Below, piece by piece: positions 6,900 through 16,544 of a stretch of 64,000 nucleotides of DNA. The stretch spans positions 56,604-120,603 of the forward strand of contig JAJDTR010000013.1 in the NCBI GenBank assembly GCA_022827055.1. Direction: 5' to 3'. The DNA is from Candidatus Poribacteria bacterium. GTDB taxonomy: Bacteria > Poribacteria > WGA-4E > JAJDTR01. Made by a program: the position numbers and the translations under genes. Within the stretch, counting starts at the first letter, position 1; each line of letters begins with the position of its first letter. The notes beneath the pieces were generated by a model. It ran no database searches and was not told where the DNA came from. It saw nothing but the letters and a program-made list of their open reading frames with translations.

Positions 6900-9140
6900 C
6901 TATTTTAGTATTAACATCTTTCTCAGCGATGAAATATCGCCTGTATGGAGTTGGTAGAAATAGACACCATTTGCAACATCTTCGCCGAAGCTATTGCGAC
7001 CGTCCCAGTGTGCCGCACGGGTTCGATTGGTGTAGAATCCTGCTGACTGCTGCCCTAACGCCAACCGTCTGACGATGGTGCCGTGCACGTCATAAATTAG
7101 AATCTGCACATCAGCGTCCCGCGCCAACTGATACGGAATCCACGTCTCCGGATTGAACGGATTAGGGTAGTTTGGCAGCAAGTTCGTTGATGTCGGAGCA
7201 AACCCATTGGCTGGTGGCGAGAGGCGCCGAAAGTGTACGCTACCATTCACCGCTTCGATTCGCTTAATACCGCCCCAAGTCGTGGCAAGTCTGAGTTCCC
7301 ACAGGAGCACCGTGCCATCCGAACTACCGCTGGCGAGTATACGACTATTCGGGCTGAATGCTAGGTCGTGGACCACGCCTGTATGTCCTTCAGATGTCCC
7401 AATATGCGACCAGGTAATCGTATCTCTCAGAAGAACCTTGCGGTAACTCCCGCTGGCAAGCGTGCGACCGTCCGGGCTAAACACAAGACTCTTGACCCAA
7501 TCGCGATCTCCTTCCAACGTCCGCAGATGCGCACCCGTCATCGTATTCCATAGTAGAATCTCACGGTAACTCCCACTAGCAAGCATGCGGCCATTCGGGC
7601 TGAATGCTACTCTATCGACGTCCCACGTATGTCCTCTCAGTGTCCATTTGTGGGCGCCCGTCACCGTATCCCACAAGCTGACAGTTTTGTCCCAGCTCCC
7701 ACTGGCAAGCGTAAGACTATCCGGGCTGAACGCTAGACTACTTATCACACTCTGGTGTCTTGTCCGTATCCATACATCTTCCTCCGTCTTCAAATCCAGC
7801 AGACGGATGGTCGCCCCGTACTTGATGGCAAGCGCAAGACCATCCGGGCTGAACGCTACGCCACCTTCACAAAAGCTATCTCCTTCCAGTGTCCGCACCA
7901 GCGTACCTGTCGCCGCATTCCACAAACGGACATCACGCTCAATGCAACTCGCAAACGTACGACGGTCCGGGCTAAACTCTACGACACGGTGCGAATCCGC
8001 ATCCCTTTCCAACGTCCGCACCTTCCTGTGCGTCATCACATCCCAAAAGGTGATTACACGCGGATGGACACTGGCAAGCGTACGACCGTCCGGGCTAAAC
8101 CATACGCCAGCGTTTCGGCTTGTATGCCCGCGCAGCGATTGTTTGGGCGCGCCCGTTGCCGTATCCAACAGTCTTATAGCGCCGTCGCGACTCGCACTGG
8201 CAAGTGTGCGTCCATCTGGAGCGAACGCTACACCAATGACCCAATCTTCATGCCCTTGTATTGTCCGTTTGGGCGCGCCCGTCGCCATATTCCACAGACG
8301 GATAGTTTTGTCATAGCTCCCACTAGCAAGCGTACGACCGTCAGGGCTAAATGCTAGGCTAGCGACACGTCCCGTGTGCCCGTCTAGCGACCGATTGAGT
8401 TCTCCCGTCGCGGTATCCCAAAGACGAATGTTCTGATCTGGCCAATTGACACCACTGGCAAGGGTGCGACCATCCGGGCTGAACGCCGCGCTATATACCA
8501 TATTCCTATATGCCAGATTCGTAGGCTCTTCCAGTGTCCGTATGTGCGCCCCCGTCTCTGGGTCCCACAGACGGACAGTGCTATCCCGACTACCACTGGC
8601 AAGCGTACCACCATCCGGGCTGAACGCTACGCTAGTGACCCAATCCCCATGCCCGTGGAGTGTACGAATCAGACTCCCCGTCATCACATCTAACAGTTGG
8701 ATAGTATTTCTCTTATTCCCACTGGCCAGTGTGAGATTGTCCGGACTGAACGCTATGCTATTGACGTAGCTATGCGCTACCAGTATTGAACGCAGTAGTG
8801 CCCCCGTCATCGCATCCCACAAATGGATGTAAGATATACCGCCACCGGCTATGATGCGACCGTCCGGACTGAATGCCACGCAAAAGATTGGGCTCCAGCG
8901 CGTGGGGAGCAGGGCGGGTTCTTTTCCGGTTCCGGTATCATAAAGCCAAATACCGATGCTACCGCCGACTGCTAGACGAGTCCCGTCGGGTGAATACGCT
9001 ATCTGATTTATCTTGCCTTTGCCAAGTCTCGCTTTTGCGCCATCGGGGAGGTGCCATTGCGGCGAATCTTGCGCAACGATGTTGAGCGAGATTAGGGTGA
9101 AAAGAGTCAGTAATATTAGTAATATTGAGGTTGTTTTCAT
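6900..9140 (-). CDS. Secreted 14-bladed WD40 repeat protein with C-terminal sorting-type module
   Basis: 746 residues. A signal peptide covers residues 1-23 (Lys start, Leu/Ile-rich core, 'VAQDS' cleavage region). I count 14 WD40 repeats, each with the core 'FSPDGRTLASGS..IRLWD', from about residue 40 to 640. That is enough for two seven-bladed propellers. After a linker comes a module of about 90 residues beginning NLLPNYPNPFNPETW, running through 'IYDVHGTIVRRL' and 'WDGRNSFGEDVANGVY', and ending in a basic 'RKMLILK'. This is a FlgD-Ig/type A sorting-like domain as found on T9SS-type cargo and very common in Poribacteria. Likely exported or surface-held, acting as a protein-binding scaffold. 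ATG with AGGA at 9 bases. Confidence 0.9.
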   Translation of the reverse strand: MKTTSILLILLTLFTLISLNIVAQDSPQWHLPDGAKARLGKGKINQIAYSPDGTRLAVGGSIGIWLYDTGTGKEPALLPTRWSPIFCVAFSPDGRIIAGGGISYIHLWDAMTGALLRSILVAHSYVNSIAFSPDNLTLASGNKRNTIQLLDVMTGSLIRTLHGHGDWVTSVAFSPDGGTLASGSRDSTVRLWDPETGAHIRTLEEPTNLAYRNMVYSAAFSPDGRTLASGVNWPDQNIRLWDTATGELNRSLDGHTGRVASLAFSPDGRTLASGSYDKTIRLWNMATGAPKRTIQGHEDWVIGVAFAPDGRTLASASRDGAIRLLDTATGAPKQSLRGHTSRNAGVWFSPDGRTLASVHPRVITFWDVMTHRKVRTLERDADSHRVVEFSPDRRTFASCIERDVRLWNAATGTLVRTLEGDSFCEGGVAFSPDGLALAIKYGATIRLLDLKTEEDVWIRTRHQSVISSLAFSPDSLTLASGSWDKTVSLWDTVTGAHKWTLRGHTWDVDRVAFSPNGRMLASGSYREILLWNTMTGAHLRTLEGDRDWVKSLVFSPDGRTLASGSYRKVLLRDTITWSHIGTSEGHTGVVHDLAFSPNSRILASGSSDGTVLLWELRLATTWGGIKRIEAVNGSVHFRRLSPPANGFAPTSTNLLPNYPNPFNPETWIPYQLARDADVQILIYDVHGTIVRRLALGQQSAGFYTNRTRAAHWDGRNSFGEDVANGVYFYQLHTGDISSLRKMLILK

Positions 9141-9277
9141 GCGAAGTGTTCCTGTCTTGAGAGTAAATCCTCATCTAGGAGGAAAAACAACCGCAGCCAC
9201 TTACGAACAGGTAATGAATTGCCCTCCTGCGCCGTCAACAGCCAGCCACTATTGCCGTCTGGATGTATGATGCTTAG

Positions 9278-11533
9278 TTAAATATTCCCCAATGCCTTGA
9301 GGATACGGCCGGGCGACATGGGCAGGTCTTTCATCCGAACGCCGACTGCTCGGTAGATGGCGTTTGCAATGGCGGCGGGCGGCGCAACGATCGGCGTTTC
9401 ACCAACGCCCCGCACGCCGTAAGGATGACCCGGATTCGGCACTTCAACGATTACCGCGTCGATCATCGGTAGGTCAAAGGAGGTAGGTATGCGGTAGTCC
9501 AGAAAACTGGCGTTGGTCATCTCACCGTCTTCGTTGTATATGTATTCCTCGTTCAGCGCCCAACCGATGCCTTGAACGGCTCCGCCCTGCATCTGTCCTT
9601 CGACATAGCTCGGATGGATGGCTATTCCAGCGTCTTGAGATGTCGTATAACGTAGAATTTCCACCTTGCCGGTGTCGGGATCGACCTCGACGTCAACAAC
9701 GTGTGTGCCAATCGAAGGACCAGGCTGCGTTGGATCGGCAGAAGCACGTCCGACTATGGGCCCGCCGGTTTCATCGAGTTTGCCCGCCAGCTCCTTGAAA
9801 TCAATCTGCTCCGCTTTTCCGTTGACACATCGAAACAGACCGTCGGAGAACTCCACCTCTTCCACATCAACTTCCCACAATTTTGCGGCGCGCTGAATCA
9901 TCTGTTCTTTGACATCTTGGGCGGCATTGTAAGCGGCGTATCCGGTTGCGAATGCGGTGCGGCTGCCACCCGTGACATCGGTGTAACCGACCGAATCGGT
10001 GTCAACGACCGTCGGCGTCACCGATTCCGCGGGAATGCCCAACACCTCCGCGGCTTGCATGGCGATTGCCGCGCGCGTGCCGCCGATGTCGGTGGAGCCT
10101 TCGACGAGGCTGATTGTCCCGTCGGTATTCACATTGATGGAAACGCTCGACTTGAGACCGAAATTTGGCCAAAAACCGGAGGCGACTCCCCGACCGGTGT
10201 TCTTCCCTTCCAATGGCGCGGAATAGTGAGGGTGTTCCTTCGCGGCTTCAACCGTTTCGATGAAACCGACGCGGGGCAACGGAGGTCCGTCCACGCGCGT
10301 GTCTCCCTCTTTTGCGCTATTTAGGATTCGGAATTCAAGCGGATCCATCTGAATCTTCTCGCAAATCTCGTCAACGATGGTTTCGACCGCAAACGCCGTA
10401 TTGGTTGCGCCCGGGGCACGATACGCCGAAGTCTTGGGTTTGTTGACAACGACATCATATCCGTCAACAAGGGCGTTTTCGATATTGTAGCAGGAGTAGA
10501 TACACATGGCTCCGGCACCTACCGGTGATCCGGGATAAGCGCCGGCTTCGTAGGCGAGGTAACCTTCGGCAGCCGTGATTTGTCCTTCATTGGTTGCGCC
10601 GATCTTTACGCGCACGTAGGATCCGGGTGTCGGTCCGGTGCCTTCAAATACATCGGCGCGGTTCATCAGCACTTTCACCGGTCTTCCGGTTTTCATGGAT
10701 AGCATTGCGGCAATGGGCTTGATGTAGACTTGAATCTTCCCGCCAAAACCGCCGCCGATCTCCATGGGGACGACCTTTATTTTCGAGAGGGGAATCTGAA
10801 GGATTGACGACACCTGCTGCCTGACGCCAAAAGCGCCTTGTGTGCTACACCAGATTGTCAATTGCCCGTCAGGATTGTGCAGCGCCGTTGCATTGTGAGG
10901 CTCAATGTAGCCTTGATGCACCGTCTGCGTCGTAAACTCGTGCTCAACTACAACATCGGCTTCTGCGAAGCCTCTCTCCAGATTTCCTTTTTTGTGTTGG
11001 AAGTGGCTGGCGACGTTGCTCGGATTCTCGGATTCCTTCCCCATCTCATCGGTTCTCAAATCCTCGTGCAGCAGCGGCGCATCGGATTTCATGGCTTCGC
11101 GCACGTCAACGACGGGCGGAAGCACTTCGTATTCCACGTCAATGAGTTCGAGCGCTTCTTCGGCAATATGCGGGTTAATCGCCGCAACCGCCGCGACTTG
11201 GTGCCCCTTGTACAGCGCTTTCTCGCCTGCCAACACGTTGTCTTGGAGATCTTTCAGGCGAACGGCGCCCTCCCCAAGATCGGCTATGGTGTTTCCCACT
11301 TGGGGAAAATCTTTTGCCGTTATGACCGCCTTCACGCCGGGATAGGCTTCCGCCCGAGTGGTGTCAATTGATTTAATGCGTGCATGGGCGTGCGGACTGC
11401 GCAACACTCTGCCGTGCAGCAGTCCAGCCGCCTGAAAATCCGCCCCATAGAGGGCGCGACCGGTTACTTTGTCAACGCCGTCGTGTCGGATGGGACGGGT
11501 GCCAACAACCTTGTACTCTTTCTTTTCAGCCAT
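9278..11533 (-). CDS. Molybdopterin-binding subunit of a xanthine dehydrogenase/aldehyde oxidase-family enzyme
   Basis: 751 residues, typical for the large catalytic subunit (CoxL/XdhA-like). The N-terminal a/b hammerhead domain begins around 'TGRALYGADF'. The molybdopterin domain shows MEIGGGFGGK (about residues 256-265), 'SAYRAPGATNTAF' (about 365-377) and 'GGAVQGIGWALNEEY' (about 650-664). These motifs hold the Moco and active-site loops of the family. The substrate (purine, aldehyde, nicotinate, 4-hydroxybenzoyl-CoA or other) cannot be read. The FAD and 2Fe-2S subunits normally encoded next door are not in the window. Strong GGAGG ribosome binding site before the ATG. Confidence 0.92.
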   Translation of the reverse strand: MAEKKEYKVVGTRPIRHDGVDKVTGRALYGADFQAAGLLHGRVLRSPHAHARIKSIDTTRAEAYPGVKAVITAKDFPQVGNTIADLGEGAVRLKDLQDNVLAGEKALYKGHQVAAVAAINPHIAEEALELIDVEYEVLPPVVDVREAMKSDAPLLHEDLRTDEMGKESENPSNVASHFQHKKGNLERGFAEADVVVEHEFTTQTVHQGYIEPHNATALHNPDGQLTIWCSTQGAFGVRQQVSSILQIPLSKIKVVPMEIGGGFGGKIQVYIKPIAAMLSMKTGRPVKVLMNRADVFEGTGPTPGSYVRVKIGATNEGQITAAEGYLAYEAGAYPGSPVGAGAMCIYSCYNIENALVDGYDVVVNKPKTSAYRAPGATNTAFAVETIVDEICEKIQMDPLEFRILNSAKEGDTRVDGPPLPRVGFIETVEAAKEHPHYSAPLEGKNTGRGVASGFWPNFGLKSSVSINVNTDGTISLVEGSTDIGGTRAAIAMQAAEVLGIPAESVTPTVVDTDSVGYTDVTGGSRTAFATGYAAYNAAQDVKEQMIQRAAKLWEVDVEEVEFSDGLFRCVNGKAEQIDFKELAGKLDETGGPIVGRASADPTQPGPSIGTHVVDVEVDPDTGKVEILRYTTSQDAGIAIHPSYVEGQMQGGAVQGIGWALNEEYIYNEDGEMTNASFLDYRIPTSFDLPMIDAVIVEVPNPGHPYGVRGVGETPIVAPPAAIANAIYRAVGVRMKDLPMSPGRILKALGNI

Positions 11534-11996
11534 CGTGCATTTACCTCCGGGTTGATTCTTTGGACAATATCAGGATGATCAGGGTGGTCTTAGCGTAGGG
11601 AATATGACGTTATAAAGGGGCTGTATGCCAACTCTCGACTGCGTGTGGAACGTTGATTCATCCTAATCGAAAAAGGGATTGGTGTCAAGGGGAAAACACC
11701 GAGATAGCGTGTGTGATGGCTAGGACGGTAGTAGACATTTTTCCAGAATAATCCTAGAACCTGATGGCATTACAGTTCTGACAATCACCAACAAACAAGC
11801 TTCCGGGATTGTGCTGTTTTTTTTTTTGCTTGAAGATTGTCTGAACTGTGATTTATGAGATCTCTATCGCACTCGCTATTCACTCGCTTGATGGATTCTT
11901 GTGATTGCCTTGATTGTCAGTGTCTAGTTTTTTTGGGGGTAATTACAATTTTTTATCACCTCTTTCGATCTCCGTTGCCAAGTCTAGTTCGCCAAT
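11534..11996. other. Intergenic region with T-tract and dispersed repeat
   Basis: About 460 bases between two same-strand genes. Contains an 11-base T-run (11817-11827) and a copy of the dispersed repeat at 11863-11892. No credible ORF. The promoter of the molybdopterin gene should lie in the left part; none is clear. Confidence 0.4.
11863..11892 (+). repeat. Dispersed intergenic repeat, copy 1
   Basis: 30-base copy beginning TCTATCGCACTCGC and ending CGCTTGAT. Related copies are at 17309, 27103, 27401, 57677 and, inverted, 58082. Confidence 0.6.
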
Positions 11997-14900
11997 CTAT
12001 TCTTCAACAGTCTCTGTGTTCTTTGATTCAAGACGAACGCCCCGCCATGGACGAATGTCATCGCTGATTGCATAGAACGCAGGAATCACGAACAGTGTCA
12101 GGAGGGTTGCCACCGACAGCCCCCAGACGACGGTGCTTGCCATCGGCATCCATATTGCCGATTTCCCGCCGACCCCCAATGCCATCGGCAGCAGACCGCA
12201 CACCGTCGTAATCGAGGTGAGTAGGATCGGACGTAGACGTGTGCGTCCCGCAGTGATAATTGCCCGCCACTTATCGACTCCTGCCGCCCGTAGACGATTG
12301 ATAAACTCAACCAGCACAATCGAGTCGTTAACGACGATGCCGGCGAGCGCGACAAGCCCGTATGTTGAAGCCACGCTCAGAGGGTTGCCAGAGGTAAGGA
12401 GTCCCACCATTGCACCGATGAATGCGAAAGGTATGGTCGTCAGGATGATGAACGGTTGGAGGAAGGACTTGAACTGCGTGCCCAAAATGAAAAAAACCAG
12501 CAACATACCGAAGCCGAAGAAGAGAGGAATGCCCGTGAAAACTTTCTGAAATTCGGCAAATTCGCCGCCAGATTCGAGTGTGTAACCCGGATAGCGCGGA
12601 CTAATCTGATCGAAATGTGCACGAAGCCTTTGGTTAACGTTCACCGTCGATGTCACGTTCTCATCCACATTGGCGGTGATTGTGATGGCTCTCTCCTGTT
12701 TGTAGCGATAAATTGTGGAATAACCTGGCACCACATCCAGTCGGGCGACATCTCGGAGAGGAACCGGCACCCCCGTCCCCCCAATCAATTTCAGGTTTGC
12801 CACATCTTTGAGCGTCGCGCGCCCGGATTCACTTAATTTAATGACCACATCTATCTCTTCATCACCATCGCGGAATACAGTGGCGTTCGCGCCTTCAAAC
12901 GCGTTGCGGGCGGTGAACGCAATCTGCCGGATTGTCAGTCCGTATTCGTTAGCTTTGTCTTCATCAATGTACAGCTTGATTTCCTCTTGGCCCAGAGCAT
13001 AGTTGTCATTGATGTCGGTGACTCCGGGAATCTTCGCCAGTTCCGCTTTCAGCTCACTAGTGATTGCATCCAGTTCGTCGAAATATTTTCCTTTCACTAT
13101 TATCTCGACATCCGCGCCGGCAGGAGGACCTTCTTCTCTTGTCTGAAATTTAATCTGCTCGGGACCCGTAATTCGACTAAATCTACTCCGGAGTTCCGCG
13201 ATAATTTCATCAAGTGTGCGCTCGCGATGCCGTGCTTCGACAAACTCGATCTGGAGCGTTCCGAGGTTGCCATTGCGCTCGCTAAAGTCGTTTTCAATCG
13301 TGTGCCACCCGGTTCTCGCGATGACCGCTTTGATCTCAGATTTGGACAACGAAAGCGCAACCGCCTCGAAATTACGCATGACGTCATCCGTCGTTTCCAA
13401 GCGAGTGCCCACAGGCATCGTGACGTAGGCGAATACTATTGGGTACTCATCACCGTGGAACATGTCGACTTCAACCAGTCCGAGGGGGATTGGAACGAAA
13501 CTCAGCACTAGGCACGCGACAACGCCGCCCAGCACCCAGTAACGGCGGCGCAGAACGAATCCCAACAGTTTCGTGTAGGGTTTTAGCAGGTAGCGCATGA
13601 GCCTATCCCGAGATTTGGAATGGCGGACTCTGCCCCATTCCGCAATGTGGGATGGCAAAATGAAGAAACATTCAAACAGGGATGCGGCGAGCGTCAAAGC
13701 GACGATGATTGGGATAATTCTCATGAATTTGCCGACAATCCCCGGCAATAGCGCAAGCGGAAGGAAGATTGAAGCGGTTGTCAATGAGGCGGTTATCACG
13801 GGCCAGGCGACCTCCTGAGCGCCGTTGATGGCTGCTTGGATGGGCGGCTCGCCTTCCTGCATACGACGATAGACATTTTCCATTACGATAATGGCATCAT
13901 CTACAATGATACCGAGCACTAACACCAATCCAAACAGCGACATACTGTTGATTGATTCGTCCGCAACCCCCATGAGACCAAAAGTGATGAGGAGCGTCAA
14001 CGGGATGCCGACAGCGACAAAGATCGCGTTCCTCAATCCCATGAATAGATATAAAACAAGCAGAACAAGAATTACACCGAAAAGTGCGTTATTTTGAAGT
14101 TTGCTTAGTGAGTTACGAATATAGATTGAGCTATCGTTCACCAATGTGATTTCTGTACCTTCCGGCAGTTGATTTGTCCGATATGTCTCCGCTATGGTTC
14201 GCACCGTATCAACAATCTGAATCGTACTGCCTTCGCCTCGTTTTGCTACCGAAAGTGTGATACCCGGTTCCCCATTCAAACGAGAAATTACAGTCGGTTC
14301 TTCGAAGGTATCGCGAACCTGTGCAACGTGTCCGATGCGGATTTTGCCGCCTCCGGGAATCTGTTTTACTATCACATTTTGGATTTCGTTGATTGCATCA
14401 AATTCGCCGACCGTGCGCAACAGGTATTCCGAACGTCCAATCTTCAATTCGCCCGCGGGAACGTCCATGTTCTTTGCCGCCAGCGCACCGACTACTTGTC
14501 CCAACGTCAGAGAATAGCGATCAAGGCGGTCGGGTTCAACTTCGACCCAAATTTGGCGGTCACGAACCCCAAAGATCGAGACTTCCGAAACGCCTTCCAC
14601 GGCTTCAATTTCATCTTGGAGCGCTTCTGCCAGTTCTTGCATCTTTCTTTCGGGAAGATTGCCTGACACGACAACGTCAATCACCGGCGTTGCCGTATTT
14701 GACTCCAGTTTTAACATCTCGGGCTCTTCCGCATCTTCGGGAAGATTTTGGACTTTATCCAGCTCTGTACGGAGGTCTTGGTACAGTTTGTCAAACTCGT
14801 CTCGTGAGACATTTTGATCGAATTTTATACTGAGGCCGGCGGATCCTTCAGCGGCGGTTGACGTGATAGACTCAATTTTATCCACATCGGCGATTTCGTC

Positions 14901-15107
14901 CTCAATCGGTTTGACGATTAGTTTTTCGATTTCTTCGGGCGAAACACCAGGGTACGTCACCCAAATTATCGCCCAGTTGAACGACATATCGCGTTCAAGT
15001 TCGCGCGGCATATTGATGAGCGCGTATGAGCCGAAAACAATTACCGCGATGGTAATCATGTGAACCAGTACCGGATTGTTGACAGATAGTTTGAAAAAGG
15101 ATTTCAT
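11997..15107 (-). CDS. RND-family efflux transporter permease
   Basis: 1036 residues, full length for a hydrophobe/amphiphile or heavy-metal type RND pump. The protein has the duplicated layout of 12 membrane helices and two large periplasmic loops. The first helix is near residue 12-30. The central block is GIIVDDAIIVMENVYRRM (about 400-417), whose acidic pair in helix 4 forms the proton relay. The mirror block in the second half is 'AGIVVNDSIVLVEFINRLR' around residue 940. The function is proton-driven export from the periplasm or inner membrane. The membrane fusion protein and outer-membrane factor are not adjacent, so the partner genes are elsewhere; the substrate is unknown. Start ATG with GGGAA upstream. 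Confidence 0.93.
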   Translation of the reverse strand: MKSFFKLSVNNPVLVHMITIAVIVFGSYALINMPRELERDMSFNWAIIWVTYPGVSPEEIEKLIVKPIEDEIADVDKIESITSTAAEGSAGLSIKFDQNVSRDEFDKLYQDLRTELDKVQNLPEDAEEPEMLKLESNTATPVIDVVVSGNLPERKMQELAEALQDEIEAVEGVSEVSIFGVRDRQIWVEVEPDRLDRYSLTLGQVVGALAAKNMDVPAGELKIGRSEYLLRTVGEFDAINEIQNVIVKQIPGGGKIRIGHVAQVRDTFEEPTVISRLNGEPGITLSVAKRGEGSTIQIVDTVRTIAETYRTNQLPEGTEITLVNDSSIYIRNSLSKLQNNALFGVILVLLVLYLFMGLRNAIFVAVGIPLTLLITFGLMGVADESINSMSLFGLVLVLGIIVDDAIIVMENVYRRMQEGEPPIQAAINGAQEVAWPVITASLTTASIFLPLALLPGIVGKFMRIIPIIVALTLAASLFECFFILPSHIAEWGRVRHSKSRDRLMRYLLKPYTKLLGFVLRRRYWVLGGVVACLVLSFVPIPLGLVEVDMFHGDEYPIVFAYVTMPVGTRLETTDDVMRNFEAVALSLSKSEIKAVIARTGWHTIENDFSERNGNLGTLQIEFVEARHRERTLDEIIAELRSRFSRITGPEQIKFQTREEGPPAGADVEIIVKGKYFDELDAITSELKAELAKIPGVTDINDNYALGQEEIKLYIDEDKANEYGLTIRQIAFTARNAFEGANATVFRDGDEEIDVVIKLSESGRATLKDVANLKLIGGTGVPVPLRDVARLDVVPGYSTIYRYKQERAITITANVDENVTSTVNVNQRLRAHFDQISPRYPGYTLESGGEFAEFQKVFTGIPLFFGFGMLLVFFILGTQFKSFLQPFIILTTIPFAFIGAMVGLLTSGNPLSVASTYGLVALAGIVVNDSIVLVEFINRLRAAGVDKWRAIITAGRTRLRPILLTSITTVCGLLPMALGVGGKSAIWMPMASTVVWGLSVATLLTLFVIPAFYAISDDIRPWRGVRLESKNTETVEE

Positions 15108-15164
15108 TATGGGTATTCCCTAATTGATTGCGTTGTGTTAATCCAAGTTGCTACTCAAAACAAA

Positions 15165-15258
15165 GAAACCGAGTTTTTGGTGTACGTTCACTACATAATA
15201 AGTGAGACGGTCTGATTTTCGCCAATCATGTGTTTCTAGATGGAAAAAACTCGGTTTC
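15165..15258. repeat. Inverted repeat with 14-bp perfect arms (GAAACCGAG family)
   Basis: Arms GAAACCGAGTTTTT (15165-15178) and AAAAACTCGGTTTC (15245-15258) are exact inverse complements with 66 bases between. The element fills the gap between pgeF and the RND gene. A related hairpin (GAAACCGAGT / ACCCGGTTTC) lies near 27498-27530. Confidence 0.6.
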
Positions 15259-15261
15259 TGT

Positions 15262-16077
15262 TTAGGTTGCCAACATAATTCCTGTTCCGAATCTTCCCGT
15301 CCTACCTTTTTGGTGCCGCACAGAGAAGAATAGGTGTGCGTTGCAATAGGTGCATATCCGGGCAACCTCTATATTTTGCGGCGGAACCCCCGCTTCCATG
15401 ATTTGCCGTTTGTTGGCTTCCCAAAGGTTGAAGTATCCCTTGCCATCAGGGGACTCGTCGTTGATATAACCCTCTGTACCGCCAAACGTGTCCTTAACTT
15501 GCGCAATGACATCGGGACCAATTTCGTAGTGACACGGACCGATAGAGGGACCAATTCCTGCCAACAGGTCCCCCGGTTTGCAGTTGAATTCTTGGCTTAG
15601 GATTTCTACAGTTTTTCGAGCTATCAATTTGACGCTTCCTCGCCATCCGGCATGTACGGCAGCTACCACTCGCTTGCACGGATCGAAGAGGAGCACCGGC
15701 ACACAATCCGCCGTGAGTACTGCTAGACATACGCCGGGAACAGCCGTTACCATCGCATCTGTCGCTTCAACTGCTGTGTCATAGTTATCCGCACCGCGAC
15801 CTCTCATCTGCTCCGTGACGATGGTCACCGCACCACTGTGAATCTGTTTGGCGAGAGCAAAATCGTACAGAGGGATTTTGACAGTGGTTGCAAGACGTTC
15901 ACGATTTTTCAGAACAGTTTCAAGGGAATCTCCGACATGAAATCCCAAATTCAGAGATTCGTATGGCGGCAGGCTCAAACCGCCAATGCGGGTCGAAACG
16001 AAGTGGTTTACTCCGCCCTGATCGGAAAGATTTCGGAAACGGAAAATGGACGATGAGTGAAGGCGTTCTTCTAACAT
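15262..16077 (-). CDS. pgeF: Peptidoglycan editing factor PgeF (laccase-domain, YfiH family)
   Basis: 271 residues, the standard family length. The zinc-site motifs are present: 'KQIHSG' (first His, about residue 80), LTADCVPVLLFDP with its Cys (about 120-132), and VAAVHAGWRGS with the second His (about 135-145). The C-terminus shows 'RICTYC...FFSVRHQKGRTGR'. In Escherichia coli this protein removes wrongly inserted L-Ser from the peptidoglycan stem peptide; related proteins have purine-nucleoside activity. The start at ATG 16077 lies right after a CCC and has no clear ribosome binding site. It is last in a same-strand run, upstream of the RND pump. Confidence 0.92.
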   Translation of the reverse strand: MLEERLHSSSIFRFRNLSDQGGVNHFVSTRIGGLSLPPYESLNLGFHVGDSLETVLKNRERLATTVKIPLYDFALAKQIHSGAVTIVTEQMRGRGADNYDTAVEATDAMVTAVPGVCLAVLTADCVPVLLFDPCKRVVAAVHAGWRGSVKLIARKTVEILSQEFNCKPGDLLAGIGPSIGPCHYEIGPDVIAQVKDTFGGTEGYINDESPDGKGYFNLWEANKRQIMEAGVPPQNIEVARICTYCNAHLFFSVRHQKGRTGRFGTGIMLAT

Positions 16078-16544
16078 GGGAACCTATCTGAGAAAAGAGG
16101 AAGTTTGTAATTATAACGCTTTTCTATGTTCTCTCTTATAAATAGTGTGCTAGTAGCTATGTAAATTTTTGTTGGTGCGGTACAAGGTGACCCGTCATTA
16201 CGCTTGGAATGCCCGTTATGATTTTCATCGGTCGTTTTACAATGCACAATAAATCAACGCGGGTTGCCAGGAGTTGGGTTCATTGCGACGACAGTTCGCA
16301 GGTAGGGCTGAACTCAGTAATCGTAATCCAATATTGGAATTTTCTCAAGTGTTCTTTTCTACGCAAGCTAAGTCTTTGGACGGTACGGTGCAGTCCCTTG
16401 CAACTATTTGCGGAGCAATGATCTCCGCAACACACGAATGCAATGCACTGATTGAGACGCTTTACAGATACCTAGCGTTGTGATAGACTAACTTCTGCAG
16501 ATTCCACATCCTTAGTGACCGATTGAAAGAGAGGAGTTGAAATT
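16078..16544. other. Intergenic region between divergent genes
   Basis: About 470 bases. Several short ORFs overlap here, but none has a ribosome binding site or recognisable composition. It must contain promoters for pgeF (left) and the P-loop protein (right). GAGAGGAG at about 16528-16535 is the ribosome binding site of the latter. Confidence 0.4.

Noticed and set aside
7585..8357. Long plus-strand ORFs opposite the WD40 gene
   Set aside because: They are antisense shadows of the WD40 repeats; the minus-strand frame has signal peptide, repeats and C-terminal module.
9666..11371. Several plus-strand ORFs opposite the molybdopterin subunit
   Set aside because: Antisense shadows of a gene with clear family motifs.
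11817..11827. Rho-independent terminator at the T-run
   Set aside because: No GC-rich stem directly before the T-run in either direction.
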